Assembly (NCBI GenBank): GCA_011390755.1
Contig: JAABRU010000042.1
Coordinates: 1 to 45,376, forward strand
Length of the DNA: 45,376 nucleotides
Reading direction: 5' to 3'
From: Desulfobacteraceae bacterium
Lineage (GTDB): Bacteria; Desulfobacterota; Desulfobacteria; Desulfobacterales; Desulfococcaceae
Part shown: one piece after another, positions 1 through 8,042 of the stretch
How the letters are laid out: each line of letters opens with the position of its first letter
Numbering within the stretch: position 1 is the stretch's first letter
Made by a program: the position numbers and the translations under genes
Notes under the pieces: model-generated
The model's database searches: none
What the model saw: the letters and a program-made list of their open reading frames with translations, nothing else
Told to the model about the DNA's origin: nothing

Positions 1-56
1 TGCAGTTTTCACCCGGCGGGTGAAATCCGGAAACCGCTCAGACTCTGATATTTCCG

Positions 57-145
57 GCCGGAAATCATCTTCGGGTCTGAGAATCGCTCAATTTAGGTTT
101 CCGTCTGTGACTCCAGCGGTACATTCATATTTGGAAATCGCCTTA
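57..145. repeat. Dispersed repeat, divergent copy of the 'ATTTCCGG' family
   Basis: The end of this stretch (GTACATTCATAT, then GGAAATCGCCTTA) matches the ends of the copies near 3044-3182 and 18467-18745. It shares the inner GTCTGTGACTCC block with the first. The beginning is divergent. It lies just downstream of the leftmost gene. No gene is seen in bases 1-168. Confidence 0.5.
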
Positions 146-168
146 TCCCGTATTCAGATGCGAATCCA

Positions 169-1137
169 TTAAAAATGATGCACATAGCGCAGATTGAACC
201 GGGCACCTTCCGGGCGGTTTTCGGCTTCGGTTTCAAAATACGCGTTAAAAAAGAGGTGGCGATCCGGGTGCATATGCCAGAGCAGACCGGGGCCGATACC
301 CAGCACCTGCTCTTTGCTGCCCGAAATATCTTTGCCGCCTGCTTCGGTATCCGTAAGCTGTTTGAGATAATAGGCATTGACACCCACTCGCAGGACTTTG
401 GGAATCACCTCATACGCCGAAGTAAAATTGAGATGCACCGCCTGCCCTGCCTGGGAATCATCCGCATCTCCGAATCCCCGGTTGGGATCATCATTTTCCC
501 CGTTCCACAGATAATGAATCCGGGCAGAAGTCGTCCAGCGGGGCGTAATAAAAAAGGTTCCGGCCCAGTAGGGATTAAAGGAAAAGAAATTACTGCCCGG
601 ATTGATTTCCCGGTTTTCATCATATTTCCCGGTGGGAAAAATCATCTGCAGCTCTATGCGGTGCATAAAGAGAGGGCCGTTTTTCCCCATCACGGGGTCC
701 CACTGCAGAAAAGGCCCGATCAGCAGATCCCCGAATCCTGCCCCGTTATCGGAAGGGAAAGGGCCTTCCGCTCCGTATTCCATATCCAGTGAGGCATAAG
801 GCAGCATAAAGTTCAGCCCCCACTTCCCCCCCAGAAGCAGTTCCTGATCCGACTGATAAATGACCTGGCAAAGGAGAACCCAGGCCTCCAGATCCGGATC
901 CGGAAAAGGAAATTCATCCCCCTTTTTATCATTGAGCTGATCTGCCGAATAATATTGCAGATACTGGGTATAATAAAAACCGGGACCGGCCGGGGGCCCG
1001 CCGTCCATAAAACTGGTAAATCCCAGATTGAGGGAAGGCAGGTCATAGGCCAGTGCCCCTGACGGAATCAGGATGCTGATTGCACAGAGCAGTATACCGG
1101 TACATTTCATTTTTTTCATTTTTCCCATCTTTTTCAT
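169..1137 (-). CDS. Outer-membrane beta-barrel protein, MetA/SphA-like transporter family
   Basis: About 322 residues. The N-terminus is lysine- and methionine-rich, followed by a hydrophobic stretch ending in SGALA, a good signal peptide. The rest alternates aromatic and polar residues and ends in VHHF, a terminal aromatic typical of barrels. The layout resembles the 'phenol degradation MetA' family of putative outer-membrane transporters; the substrate cannot be read. The reading frame opens further upstream, but I place the start at 1137 because this ATG overlaps the stop of the preceding trpR-like gene as ATGA. The GGAGG at 1141-1145 is only 3 bases away, so a second ATG at 1128 is an alternative. 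The overlap implies co-transcription with the regulator. Family assignment is moderate and function unknown. Confidence 0.65.
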   Translation of the reverse strand: MKKMGKMKKMKCTGILLCAISILIPSGALAYDLPSLNLGFTSFMDGGPPAGPGFYYTQYLQYYSADQLNDKKGDEFPFPDPDLEAWVLLCQVIYQSDQELLLGGKWGLNFMLPYASLDMEYGAEGPFPSDNGAGFGDLLIGPFLQWDPVMGKNGPLFMHRIELQMIFPTGKYDENREINPGSNFFSFNPYWAGTFFITPRWTTSARIHYLWNGENDDPNRGFGDADDSQAGQAVHLNFTSAYEVIPKVLRVGVNAYYLKQLTDTEAGGKDISGSKEQVLGIGPGLLWHMHPDRHLFFNAYFETEAENRPEGARFNLRYVHHF

Positions 1138-1472
1138 TTTCCTCCGTAATGCTTTTTCAGCAATGCCAATGTTGCGGATTTTTTCTTTTTCAGAATTTTC
1201 GAGCCTCTGGTAATTTTGCACAGACTGAGCCGGTGCTTTGCAGCGATATTCCGCTGCGTTTCGCCCGCAAAAAGCTCCCGGAGCAGCTGCCAGCGCATGG
1301 CAAGGTCCCGGATTTCTGCGGGTGTAAATATTTCCCGGAAAAAAGATGCCATTTCCTCTTCAGTTCTGATTCCGGAAAATACTTTTATCAGTTCATCCGA
1401 GATCCCTTCTTTGAGAACCGAATCTTTATCCGGCAGTTTTTTTTTGCCAAAAGACGTGTCGGGTGAATTCAT
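1134..1472 (-). CDS. trpR: TrpR-like transcriptional repressor
   Basis: 112 residues. The C-terminal two thirds match the Trp repressor fold: a helical part around 'FTPAEIRDLAMRWQLLREL', then the helix-turn-helix with the signature SLCKITRGSKILK near residues 82-94. That signature resembles the Chlamydia-type TrpR more than the enterobacterial one. Family members bind DNA with tryptophan as corepressor. The N-terminal 30 residues are charged and longer than in the classic protein. It overlaps the start of the barrel-protein gene by 4 bases (ATGA), so it probably controls, or is at least co-expressed with, that transporter. No trp biosynthesis gene is present in the window, so the real corepressor is open. 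Confidence 0.75.
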   Translation of the reverse strand: MNSPDTSFGKKKLPDKDSVLKEGISDELIKVFSGIRTEEEMASFFREIFTPAEIRDLAMRWQLLRELFAGETQRNIAAKHRLSLCKITRGSKILKKKKSATLALLKKHYGGK

Positions 1473-1658
1473 TTATCCCTCTCTGTTTCTGTTGACAGAA
1501 ACATACAGGAATGGCAGAAAATAGCAAGTTTTTTCTGATACTGCGGAAAAAAATCTGGAAATGGAAAAAGATGAAATGCGGGCCGGAAAAATGAAGACAG
1601 AAGATCGGGCGGACGTGCCGGGGCAGAATCCGCCCGATCTGTATTTATAGTGCTGGTA

Positions 1659-1727
1659 GTGGGTCAAATCGGTTGAATCCCCCTCCCGCCGGGGGAGGGG
1701 AATTTCAAATCAACCGGTTTGACCCAC
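1659..1727. repeat. Long inverted repeat around a G/C-rich hairpin
   Basis: GTGGGTCAAATCGGTTGA at 1659-1676 pairs with TCAACCGGTTTGACCCAC at 1710-1727, with one mismatch. Inside is a second palindrome, CCCCTCCC with GGGAGGGG. It could be a transcription terminator or a short palindromic mobile element. It lies in the 1473-1970 gap, which otherwise holds only the next two repeats. Confidence 0.65.
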
Positions 1728-1740
1728 TGCCATAATACAT

Positions 1741-1829
1741 TGTCAATTTTGAATCTGTGACTTCGATTCCGGTGAAAAATCGGATTTTTTAAAAAATCCC
1801 GTTTTTAACTCATAATTTCAAAGTTGACA
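1741..1829. mobile_element. Small palindromic element, TGTCAATTTTGAA family (copy 1)
   Basis: Ends are TGTCAATTTTGAA and the inverted TTTCAAAGTTGACA. The centre (GGATTTTTTAAAAAATCC) is itself palindromic. A second copy with matching ends lies at 3193-3283. No coding capacity; it looks like a MITE or hairpin repeat. Confidence 0.5.
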
Positions 1830-1841
1830 GCGCATTAGGTC

Positions 1842-1963
1842 AGGGGTGTAATTCACAGTTGCCGGTGAAAAGTTTCAGCAGTATTTATGCCGTCCTTTAT
1901 TATTCCGGTATTGGCAAATGCTGACTGCAGTCCGTCACCGACAGTCTTGAATTGCACCCTTAG
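1842..1963. mobile_element. Small element with GGGTGTAATTCA inverted ends
   Basis: AGGGGTGTAATTCA at the left pairs with TGAATTGCACCCTT at the right. The interior is about 95 bp and shows no coding potential. Only one copy is seen in the window. Its right end lies beside the stop codon of the ferredoxin-type gene. Confidence 0.4.
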
Positions 1964-1970
1964 GACAGTA

Positions 1971-3029
1971 TCAGATTAATCCTCTTTCCCTGGCCATATT
2001 CATATAGGTTTCCACCAGATTTTTCGGAGGGGTGTACTGTTCTTCACAATCTTTCTGCTGCAGACGGATGGCCCCGGTGGGACAGTGGGTGACACAGAGT
2101 CCGCATCCGATGCAGCGTTCCGCGGTAATCTGCGCGCTGTCTTCCACAGTAATGGCCTCCATCTGGCAGCGTTCCGCACATTCCCCGCAGGCCGTGCAGC
2201 TGTCCGCATCTGTCACCGCATAATAGTTGGAATTGATGACTGCGGCAGGATTGTCCATATTTTTCAGATTTTTCAGTATCTGGCAGCAGCAGCCGCAGCA
2301 CATGCAGATATTGGCAGGTTTCTGGGCATTTCCCGGCTGCAGCACCAGGCCGTCTTCCAGTCCGGCTTTCAGCACATCCAGGGCTTCCTCCTGTGAGATG
2401 GGACGGCCCAGTTTATTTTCTTCATAAAAAACCGCTCCGCTGCCGAAAACAAGACAGGCCTCCGAAAGTCTGTCACAGCCTTTGCCCACCATCTTCTGCT
2501 CTCTGCGGCAGATACAGGGGGCCAGCAGAATTTTGGACTGATTTCTGATGATCTCTTCTGCCGCCTCATAGGGCATAATATTCATTTCCGCCCTGATACT
2601 CTGGGATACAGGAACAACCCGCAGCTGCTTGGTTTTCTGCTTCAGCATTCTTTCTTCCATCAGAATGGGCAGATATTCGTTTACATCCCGGATCAGTTCC
2701 TCATCCAAATCATTCAGGTGATATTCCCATATACCGACGACAAACTGGGCGGCCATATATTTTTTTTCATTATTTTTACTCTGCCGGAAAATCAGCCCTT
2801 TTTTGGACATGTTTTCCAGCATTTTGCCCAGGGCTTCCTCGTCTTGTCCCGTACGCGCGGCAATACCGGACACAGGTTCCGGAAACATCATCAGTCCGCA
2901 GGCAGTTTCAGCTTCTTCGGGTGTAAAAAGTCTTTGTAAAATGCGCAGTTCCACACCGCTTTCCGTAGGCGGAAAACCTGCCGGGAGATTGTCCAGATGT
3001 TTTGCCAGTTTCTGATATATTTCTGTCAT
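1971..3029 (-). CDS. 2[4Fe-4S] ferredoxin-domain protein with N-terminal HTH-like region
   Basis: 352 residues. The C-terminus has two classic CxxCxxCxxxC clusters, C278/281/284/288 and C306/309/312/316, each followed by the usual proline or neighbouring residues, so it should carry two [4Fe-4S] centres. Further cysteine groups, CICRRE near residue 170 and CMCCGCCC near 243, suggest an additional metal site. Residues about 50-85 (including SGIAARTGQDEEALGKML) look like a winged-helix segment. Similar proteins occur in sulfate reducers and syntrophs, but I know of no proven reaction. It is a soluble protein with no signal peptide. The gene stands alone between repeats. A redox-sensing regulator or a dedicated electron carrier are both possible. 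Confidence 0.75.
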   Translation of the reverse strand: MTEIYQKLAKHLDNLPAGFPPTESGVELRILQRLFTPEEAETACGLMMFPEPVSGIAARTGQDEEALGKMLENMSKKGLIFRQSKNNEKKYMAAQFVVGIWEYHLNDLDEELIRDVNEYLPILMEERMLKQKTKQLRVVPVSQSIRAEMNIMPYEAAEEIIRNQSKILLAPCICRREQKMVGKGCDRLSEACLVFGSGAVFYEENKLGRPISQEEALDVLKAGLEDGLVLQPGNAQKPANICMCCGCCCQILKNLKNMDNPAAVINSNYYAVTDADSCTACGECAERCQMEAITVEDSAQITAERCIGCGLCVTHCPTGAIRLQQKDCEEQYTPPKNLVETYMNMARERGLI

Positions 3030-3043
3030 GATTTCCTTTCTTT

Positions 3044-3182
3044 AAGGTGATTTCCGGAAAAGATGATACCGGAAGGGGCGCGGACTGAAAGTCCGGCAGT
3101 TTACGGCAAATGACAGTCCGGTCACAGACTTTCCGCCTGTGACTCCTTCAGATCCGGTACATTCATATTCGGAAATCGCCTG
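3044..3182. repeat. Dispersed repeat, 'ATTTCCGG' family (intact-looking copy)
   Basis: It begins AAGGTGATTTCCGGAAAA and ends ATTCGGAAATCGCC, which are imperfect inverted ends. The interior shares blocks (GATGATACCGGA, ACTGAAAGTCCGGCAG, GACTCCTTCAGAT) with the copy at 18467-18745. It lies directly upstream of the ferredoxin-type gene and may hold that gene's promoter region. Confidence 0.6.
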
Positions 3183-3192
3183 GGTAGTGTTC

Positions 3193-3283
3193 TGTCAATT
3201 TTGAAATTATGACCTGAAGACAGCGGTTCCGCGCTCCCCTTCCTCACGGTCGGGGCACGGAAGTCATAAAATCAAAATTGACA
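3193..3283. mobile_element. Small palindromic element, TGTCAATTTTGAA family (copy 2)
   Basis: TGTCAATTTTGAAATTATGAC at the left pairs with GTCATAAAATCAAAATTGACA at the right. TAGTG is found close to both outer sides, a possible target duplication. Interior about 50 bp, noncoding. Confidence 0.55.
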
Positions 3284-3325
3284 ATGCAGTAGTGCTCTGT
3301 CAATATTAAAACGACGGGTGACATT

Positions 3326-3470
3326 CAGTAGATCGAAAAGTTTCCCCCGGATACGGTTTTACGACTGTCCCGGAGTGCAAAAATTATATTTTTGCACGGC
3401 AGCCGCTCCCCGCTGACCCATGCGGAAATACAGTTTCTGCACTCCTTCCGGAAACTTTTCGATCTGCTGA
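3326..3470. mobile_element. Palindromic element, GATCGAAAAGTTTCC family (copy 1)
   Basis: Left end CAGTAGATCGAAAAGTTTCC pairs with right end GGAAACTTTTCGATCTGCTG. The interior holds nested inverted repeats (CCCGGAGTGCAAAAAT with ATTTTTGCAC and similar) but no open frame. Related copies lie at 4782-4928 and 30198-30272. Together with the two repeats before it, it fills the 3030-3554 gap. Confidence 0.65.
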
Positions 3471-3554
3471 CATTGGTTCCGCAGAGGCTGACCGCATAGG
3501 CCCTTCCGGCGGTCGCCGGGGACTGTGCAGAAGGCCCGGCGGAAAAAAATATTC

Positions 3555-4004
3555 CTAAAGAGCCTGTTTTTCAGACACCCTCTTATGGGGCAGCACCGCC
3601 AGTGTTATCCGGGAAATACAGATCAGACGTTCTTCTTCATCCCGGATCCGCACTTCCCATATATGGGTGGAAGAACCCAGATGACAGGGCCGGGCACATC
3701 CGCTTACTTTCCCGCCGCGTACAGAGCGGACATGATTGCCGTTGATTTCCAGACCGACGCAGTAATTTTTTTCCGGATCAACGCAGCAGTTGGCCCCGAT
3801 ACTCCCCAGTGTTTCCGCCAGCACCATGGATGCACCGCCGTGCAGAATTCCCATGGGCTGATGGGTCCGATGATCCACCGGCATTGTCCCCCGTATGAAA
3901 TCATCTCCCACTTCGGTGATTTCAATGCCGAGATGCTGCAACATTGTTTTTTCCGACCGCGCAGCCAGTCGTTCCTTTTCGGGTTTATGAAACCAGATGG
4001 ACAT
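3555..4004 (-). CDS. Hotdog-fold acyl-CoA thioesterase, MenI/YdiI (PaaI) type
   Basis: 149 residues, the usual size for this family. It shows the active-site block HQPMGILHGGASMVLAETLG near residues 48-67, with the acidic residue of the central helix (E64) and the HGG motif, then GLEINGNHVRS and HLGSSTHIWEV, closely resembling E. coli YdiI. Those enzymes hydrolyse 1,4-dihydroxy-2-naphthoyl-CoA in menaquinone synthesis or other aromatic acyl-CoAs. Menaquinone use fits the qmo genes nearby, but the substrate here is inferred. I start at 4004 because AAAGGAG lies just upstream; an ATG at 4058 in frame has no such site. It follows the tetR gene by 92 bases on the same strand, so co-transcription is likely. 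Confidence 0.8.
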   Translation of the reverse strand: MSIWFHKPEKERLAARSEKTMLQHLGIEITEVGDDFIRGTMPVDHRTHQPMGILHGGASMVLAETLGSIGANCCVDPEKNYCVGLEINGNHVRSVRGGKVSGCARPCHLGSSTHIWEVRIRDEEERLICISRITLAVLPHKRVSEKQAL

Positions 4005-4096
4005 GAAAGTCTCCTTTGTACAGGCGATTGCTTCATAATAATGCAAATAAAGAGTCAAAAACTTCGGATGAGGTAAAAACAGGACATTATATACAG

Positions 4097-4708
4097 TCAG
4101 CAGACAGATATATCCTGAATAATCTTTTCCGTCTGCCCAATGGCATGGAGCAGATAATTTTCTTCACCGGTAGCCTTGGCCATAAGGGTTCCGCCTTCCA
4201 GAAGGGAAATCATAATTTCTGCAAAGGCCTCAGTATCTGTGTCCCCTGCAATCTCCCCGGCATTTTTCCCGCTTTCCAGCAGTGAAATAATGTTTTTTTT
4301 CCAGGAAACAATGGCCTGCACTGCCAACCGGTGAAGCAGGGGGTGCGTATCATCCGCTTCTGTCACCGTATTCAGGATCGGACAACCGCCGTTTGCCATC
4401 AGTTCCCTGTACATCCTGCGGAAGGTTTTGGGATACACCTTCAGTTTATCCGCATAAGATGCAAGTCCTTCCATTTCTGTACGAAGATACTGCCGGATGA
4501 AATCCAGATTATGTTCAAACGCACAGACCGCCACTTCATCTTTATTTCTGAAATTTCCGTAAATACTGCCTTTGCTCAAACCGGTCGCGGCGGTAATATC
4601 CGACAGTGAAGTGCCTGCATACCCCTTTTTGTTAAAAATGGGGGCGGCTTTCTCAATAATAAACTGCCGGGTCTGCTCGGATTTCCGGAGATTCTTTTCC
4701 TGTTTCAT
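4097..4708 (-). CDS. TetR/AcrR-family transcriptional regulator
   Basis: 203 residues. The N-terminal helix-turn-helix is clear: TSLSDITAATGLSKGSIYGNF around residues 33-54, with GSIYGNFRNKDEV as the recognition part. The C-terminal ligand domain resembles the TetR_C members found in YcdC/RutR- and AcrR-like proteins; no ligand can be assigned. A 22-bp palindrome sits immediately upstream of its start, as expected for autorepression. The thioesterase gene downstream is the obvious co-regulated target. Confidence 0.88.
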   Translation of the reverse strand: MKQEKNLRKSEQTRQFIIEKAAPIFNKKGYAGTSLSDITAATGLSKGSIYGNFRNKDEVAVCAFEHNLDFIRQYLRTEMEGLASYADKLKVYPKTFRRMYRELMANGGCPILNTVTEADDTHPLLHRLAVQAIVSWKKNIISLLESGKNAGEIAGDTDTEAFAEIMISLLEGGTLMAKATGEENYLLHAIGQTEKIIQDISVC

Positions 4709-4713
4709 TTTAT

Positions 4714-4735
4714 AAATATACCAGTCGGTATATTT
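4714..4735. promoter_or_regulatory. Candidate TetR operator, palindrome upstream of tetR
   Basis: A perfect 22-bp dyad except for the 4-base centre: AAATATACC, AGTC, GGTATATTT. It starts 5 bases upstream of the tetR start codon. ATACC/GGTAT dyads of this spacing are typical TetR/AcrR targets. Binding itself is inferred. Confidence 0.65.
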
Positions 4736-4781
4736 TATGTCAATATGATTTTTCAGCTTCCTGCTGACCGGACTGCCAATT

Positions 4782-4928
4782 ATCAGCAGATCGAAAAGTT
4801 TCCCCCGGATACGGTTTTACAGCTGCCCCGGAGTGCGGAAACTGTATTTCTGCACCGCCGCATCTCCCGGTTACCCCATGCAAAAATACAATTTTTGCAC
4901 TCCTCCGGAAACGTTTCGATCTGCTGAT
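4782..4928. mobile_element. Palindromic element, GATCGAAAAGTTTCC family (copy 2)
   Basis: Ends are ATCAGCAGATCGAAAAGTTT and its near-perfect inverse at 4907-4928 (one mismatch over 22 bases). The interior matches copy 1 at several blocks (CCCCCGGATACGGTTTTAC, GGAGTGC, GCACTCC). It lies between the divergently oriented tetR and hflK genes. The rest of the 4736-5099 gap shows no gene. Confidence 0.7.
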
Positions 4929-5099
4929 TATATTTGATGAACCCGTAAAAGTCCGGATTCGTCATTCCGGCGAAAAATGGAAAGCGTCTTCCGATTCTCC
5001 TTGACTTCACAGGCAGTCTACCTTACATATACACTTTTTCAGAAAACACATTTGAAAATATCGTAATCAGAGTCAATTTTTTAAGAGGGTTACAGGATA

Positions 5100-6128
5100 A
5101 TGAGTTGGGATTGGGAAAAACTGCAGGAACAGCAAAAACGGCGGGGAGATATTCCCCCGAAGATGGATGATTTTGTGCAGAAGCTGAATACCCTGAAAGT
5201 GCCGGGCGGCCCTTTCTGGGTTCTGATTCTGCTGGCAGTGCTGCTGAGCACCACCATGTTTTTTACCGTAAAACCCAGTGAAGTGGGGGTAGTGCAGCGA
5301 TTCGGAAAATATGCGCGGACTGCCCAGCCGGGACTGCATTTTAAACTGCCGGCCGGAATTGAAACCGTCGCCAAGGTCAATGTGCGCCGGATTGAAACCG
5401 AAGAATTCGGGGCACATCTTTTCGGAGACAGGGACAGTCGCTATGTGGCCACCAACAGCAATGCCACGCTGATGCTCACGGGTGAGCTGAATGTGGCAAT
5501 GGTTCCCTGGATTGTGCAGTACCGCATTAAGGATACCGAGGAAGGCCCTTATGACTTCCTCTTCAAAGTGCGGGATGTACGCCGTTATCTGCGGGATATG
5601 TCCGAAGCCACCATGCGCCTGGTGATTGGAGACAGGAGCATTGATGAAGTCATCAGCAAGCGGGATGAAATTGCTGTGGAGGCCAGGGAACTTTTGCAGA
5701 CCGAACTGGATCAGGCTGAAACCGGTATTCAGATCGTAACCGTGGAAATGAAAAAAACCGATGTTCCCGAACCGGTGCAGCCTTCTTTGAATGAGGTCAA
5801 CCAGGCGACCCAGGAGAAAGAGCAGATGATATACCAGGCCAAGGAAGAGTACAACAAAGCCATCCCCGCTGAAAAAGGGGAGGCCGACAGAATCATCAAA
5901 GCCGCAGAAGGTTATGCCCTGGATCGTGTCAACCGGGCCAAAGGGGATGCTGCCCGCTTCCGTTCCTTATATGAAGAATATGCAAAAGCCAAAGATGTCA
6001 CACGGCGGCGGATGTACCTGGAATCACTGCGGGATGTGTTTCCCAAACTGAAGCAGAAATATCTGATTGATGAGGATCAGAAAAACCTGCTTCCCCTGCT
6101 GAATCTGGAAAGCGGAAGCGGAAAATAA
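5100..6128 (+). CDS. hflK: FtsH protease modulator HflK (SPFH/Band 7 protein)
   Basis: 342 residues. A short cytoplasmic N-terminus is followed by one membrane helix at about residues 39-56, then an SPFH domain beginning VKPSEVGVVQRFGKYARTAQPG, the hallmark of HflK. A charged coiled-coil region near 230-300 (KEEYNKAIPAEKGEAD) follows. With HflC it forms a large periplasmic cage around FtsH and limits degradation of membrane proteins. The start has AGGATA just upstream. The stretch of several glycines seen at the N-terminus of enterobacterial HflK is missing, as in many deltaproteobacteria. hflC follows after an unusually long 304-base gap. Confidence 0.9.
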   Translation: MSWDWEKLQEQQKRRGDIPPKMDDFVQKLNTLKVPGGPFWVLILLAVLLSTTMFFTVKPSEVGVVQRFGKYARTAQPGLHFKLPAGIETVAKVNVRRIETEEFGAHLFGDRDSRYVATNSNATLMLTGELNVAMVPWIVQYRIKDTEEGPYDFLFKVRDVRRYLRDMSEATMRLVIGDRSIDEVISKRDEIAVEARELLQTELDQAETGIQIVTVEMKKTDVPEPVQPSLNEVNQATQEKEQMIYQAKEEYNKAIPAEKGEADRIIKAAEGYALDRVNRAKGDAARFRSLYEEYAKAKDVTRRRMYLESLRDVFPKLKQKYLIDEDQKNLLPLLNLESGSGK

Positions 6129-6131
6129 GGG

Positions 6132-6224
6132 ACTTTGGTGGTTTCCTGAAAAAAATGTGCCGAAGGGAGTGCCAAACTTTCAGCTCGGCACTCCTTTGGT
6201 ACAGTCTTTTCCGGAAATCACCTA
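6132..6224. repeat. Dispersed repeat, 'ATTTCCGG' family, short copy between hflK and hflC
   Basis: TGGTGGTTTCCTGAAAAA at the left is inverted as TTTTCCGGAAATCACCTA at the right. The middle holds a hairpin (GTGCCGAAGGGAGTGCC with TCGGCACTCC). The same CAAACTTTCAGT..GGCACTCCTT block recurs near 30100-30130. It could attenuate hflC transcription. Confidence 0.55.
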
Positions 6225-6432
6225 AATAGTCTGCCGGCCCGCGGGCGGACACCGGGTTCGCCCCGATACGTCCCGGATAAGAAACGGAAATTTTATTTTT
6301 GGGGAATTTCTGACTGAAAACCTCCGGTGCATAAACGCTTACATTCCGCCCTTTCCGGCAGGGAAACTTCACAGACTGTAAACCGCGGTCAAAGGGGTAT
6401 AAGAATATAGCAGACTTTGCTCCGGCAAATAT

Positions 6433-7434
6433 ATGGGGGATAGCAAGTTGAAAGCCTTTTACATCATACTGGCAGTGGCAGCCTTTACCGTTATTTACGA
6501 ATCGGCTTATGTGGTGGATGAAACCGAACAGACGGTAATTACCCAGTTCGGAAAAATCATCGGGGAAGCGATAACAGAACCCGGTCTGGGTTTTAAAATT
6601 CCCTTTATTCAGAAAGCCCAGATGTATCCCAAAAATCTGCTGCAGTGGGACGGTGATCCCGGACAGATTCCCACCAAAGAAAAAACCTATATCTGGGTGG
6701 ACACCTTTGCCAGGTGGAAAATTGTGGATGCCATCAAATTTCTGAAAACCGTGGGCGGTGTCACCGTAAATGATAGTATTGTCAAGGCCAATATCAAACT
6801 CAATGATATTATTGATCCGGCTGTCCGCAACTTTATCACATCCAACCGGCTTATCGAAACCGTGCGCAAAAGCAACCGTCCCCTTGATCTTTCCCAGGTC
6901 AGAGCCGACGAGGGGGATCTGGCAAAAGACAAAGCCCATGAATACAATATCACCATCGGCAGGGAAAAAATTACCGCAGGTGTTATGAAACAGGCCCGGC
7001 CCAAACTGGAACAGTTCGGCATCGAGCTGGTGGATGTAAAAATCAAGCGGGTAAACTATGTGGATACAGTACGGGATTCGGTTTACAATCGTATGATTGC
7101 CGAAAGAAAACAGATAGCAGAAAAATTCCGGTCCGAAGGAAAGGGAGAAGCCCGCAAAATCATCGGTCAGAAAGAAAGGGAGATCAAGCGCATCTCATCC
7201 GAGGCATATAAAACAGCCCAGGAAATCAAAGGTAAGGCGGATGCCGAAGCAACAGCCATCTTTGCCGAATCTTTCGGACTGGATCCGGAATTCTATTCTT
7301 TTGTTCAGACCCTGGATATTTATGCCACTGCCCTGACGGAAAACAGTTCGCTGATACTTTCCACGGATTCAGAATTTCTGAAATATTTCAAGGGGTATAC
7401 CGGAACCACCGGGAAAAAAATGCCCCTGGAATGA
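6433..7434 (+). CDS. hflC: FtsH protease modulator HflC (SPFH/Band 7 protein)
   Basis: 333 residues. One N-terminal membrane helix (residues 8-24) is followed by an SPFH domain starting VVDETEQTVITQFGKIIGE. The helical region contains the family-typical RMIAERKQIAEKFRSEGKGEA near residue 220. It pairs with HflK. No ribosome site precedes the ATG at 6433, whereas GGGGGA at 6436-6441 is well placed for a TTG at 6448, so the protein may start five residues later. The C-terminus, LKYFKGYTGTTGKK, is close to family length. Downstream lies a gene-free repeat region. Confidence 0.9.
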   Translation: MGDSKLKAFYIILAVAAFTVIYESAYVVDETEQTVITQFGKIIGEAITEPGLGFKIPFIQKAQMYPKNLLQWDGDPGQIPTKEKTYIWVDTFARWKIVDAIKFLKTVGGVTVNDSIVKANIKLNDIIDPAVRNFITSNRLIETVRKSNRPLDLSQVRADEGDLAKDKAHEYNITIGREKITAGVMKQARPKLEQFGIELVDVKIKRVNYVDTVRDSVYNRMIAERKQIAEKFRSEGKGEARKIIGQKEREIKRISSEAYKTAQEIKGKADAEATAIFAESFGLDPEFYSFVQTLDIYATALTENSSLILSTDSEFLKYFKGYTGTTGKKMPLE

Positions 7435-7795
7435 GGGAGCGGAAAGTCGGAAAATCTGTCAGCCCGGCAAAACCGCTGTTCCCGTTTCTCTGCCAACCCC
7501 CCCCTCCCTGATACCTATACTCAGCACCGGAACAAACTGAACTTCTGAATTTCAGGCTCCCTTTTCCGTATGCTGAAATCTGCCGGTGATACGGAATTAT
7601 TTCAGACTGTCCCCGGATTCCGGGACTTTTCAGAAAGCGCAGTTTATGCCGGTGAACAGTATAGGGGGGGAGCGAAGCGTAACGCACCGTAAAGTTCCAA
7701 ATTCCGGTGCGTTTAGGCTGGCGACTAACGCACCCTGCGCCCACCTCTGTTTTTATGCATCGCTGTGAATGTAAATCATGGAGGTTTATATGAAA

Positions 7796-7824
7796 CTCTC
7801 AGAAATTAAAATAATTTCTGAGAG
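7796..7824. repeat. Perfect 13-bp inverted repeat with AAA loop
   Basis: CTCTCAGAAATTA, AAA, TAATTTCTGAGAG. It could end hflC transcription on either strand, although no T-run follows. Confidence 0.55.
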
Positions 7825-7832
7825 TTAAAATT

Positions 7833-7933
7833 GATGATCTCGTAAAAAGTCAGATTTCTGAAAATCGCTGTTAATAAAATCAGCATATTAACGTGTGTCA
7901 AAACCTGATTTTTTGACTTTTTACGAGATCATC
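7833..7933. mobile_element. Palindromic element, GATGATCTCGTAAAAAGTC family (copy 1)
   Basis: Left end GATGATCTCGTAAAAAGTC pairs perfectly with right end GACTTTTTACGAGATCATC. The interior of about 63 bp is AT-rich and noncoding. Related copies: 8399-8500 (degenerate), 25368-25468 and 29693-29793. Confidence 0.7.
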
Positions 7934-8016
7934 AAAATTGGTCATACCAATTTTCTTTCATGCTTCGTTGTGAGTCATGACTCATGGCCGTTTATATGAA
8001 ATTCCTTCACCCCAGG

Positions 8017-8042
8017 GTGCGTTAGCGAAGCGTAACGCACCG
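8017..8042. repeat. Perfect 26-bp palindrome around GCGAAGCG
   Basis: GGTGCGTTAGCGAAGCGTAACGCACC reads almost identically on both strands (arms GGTGCGTTA and TAACGCACC around AGCGAAGCG). A half-copy lies near 7670-7690. The motif is common in large bacterial genomes and resembles a REP-type palindrome. Confidence 0.55.

Noticed and set aside
5998-6939. 313-codon minus-strand frame across the end of hflK and start of hflC
   Set aside because: Covers two SPFH genes in antisense; no start signal or family likeness.
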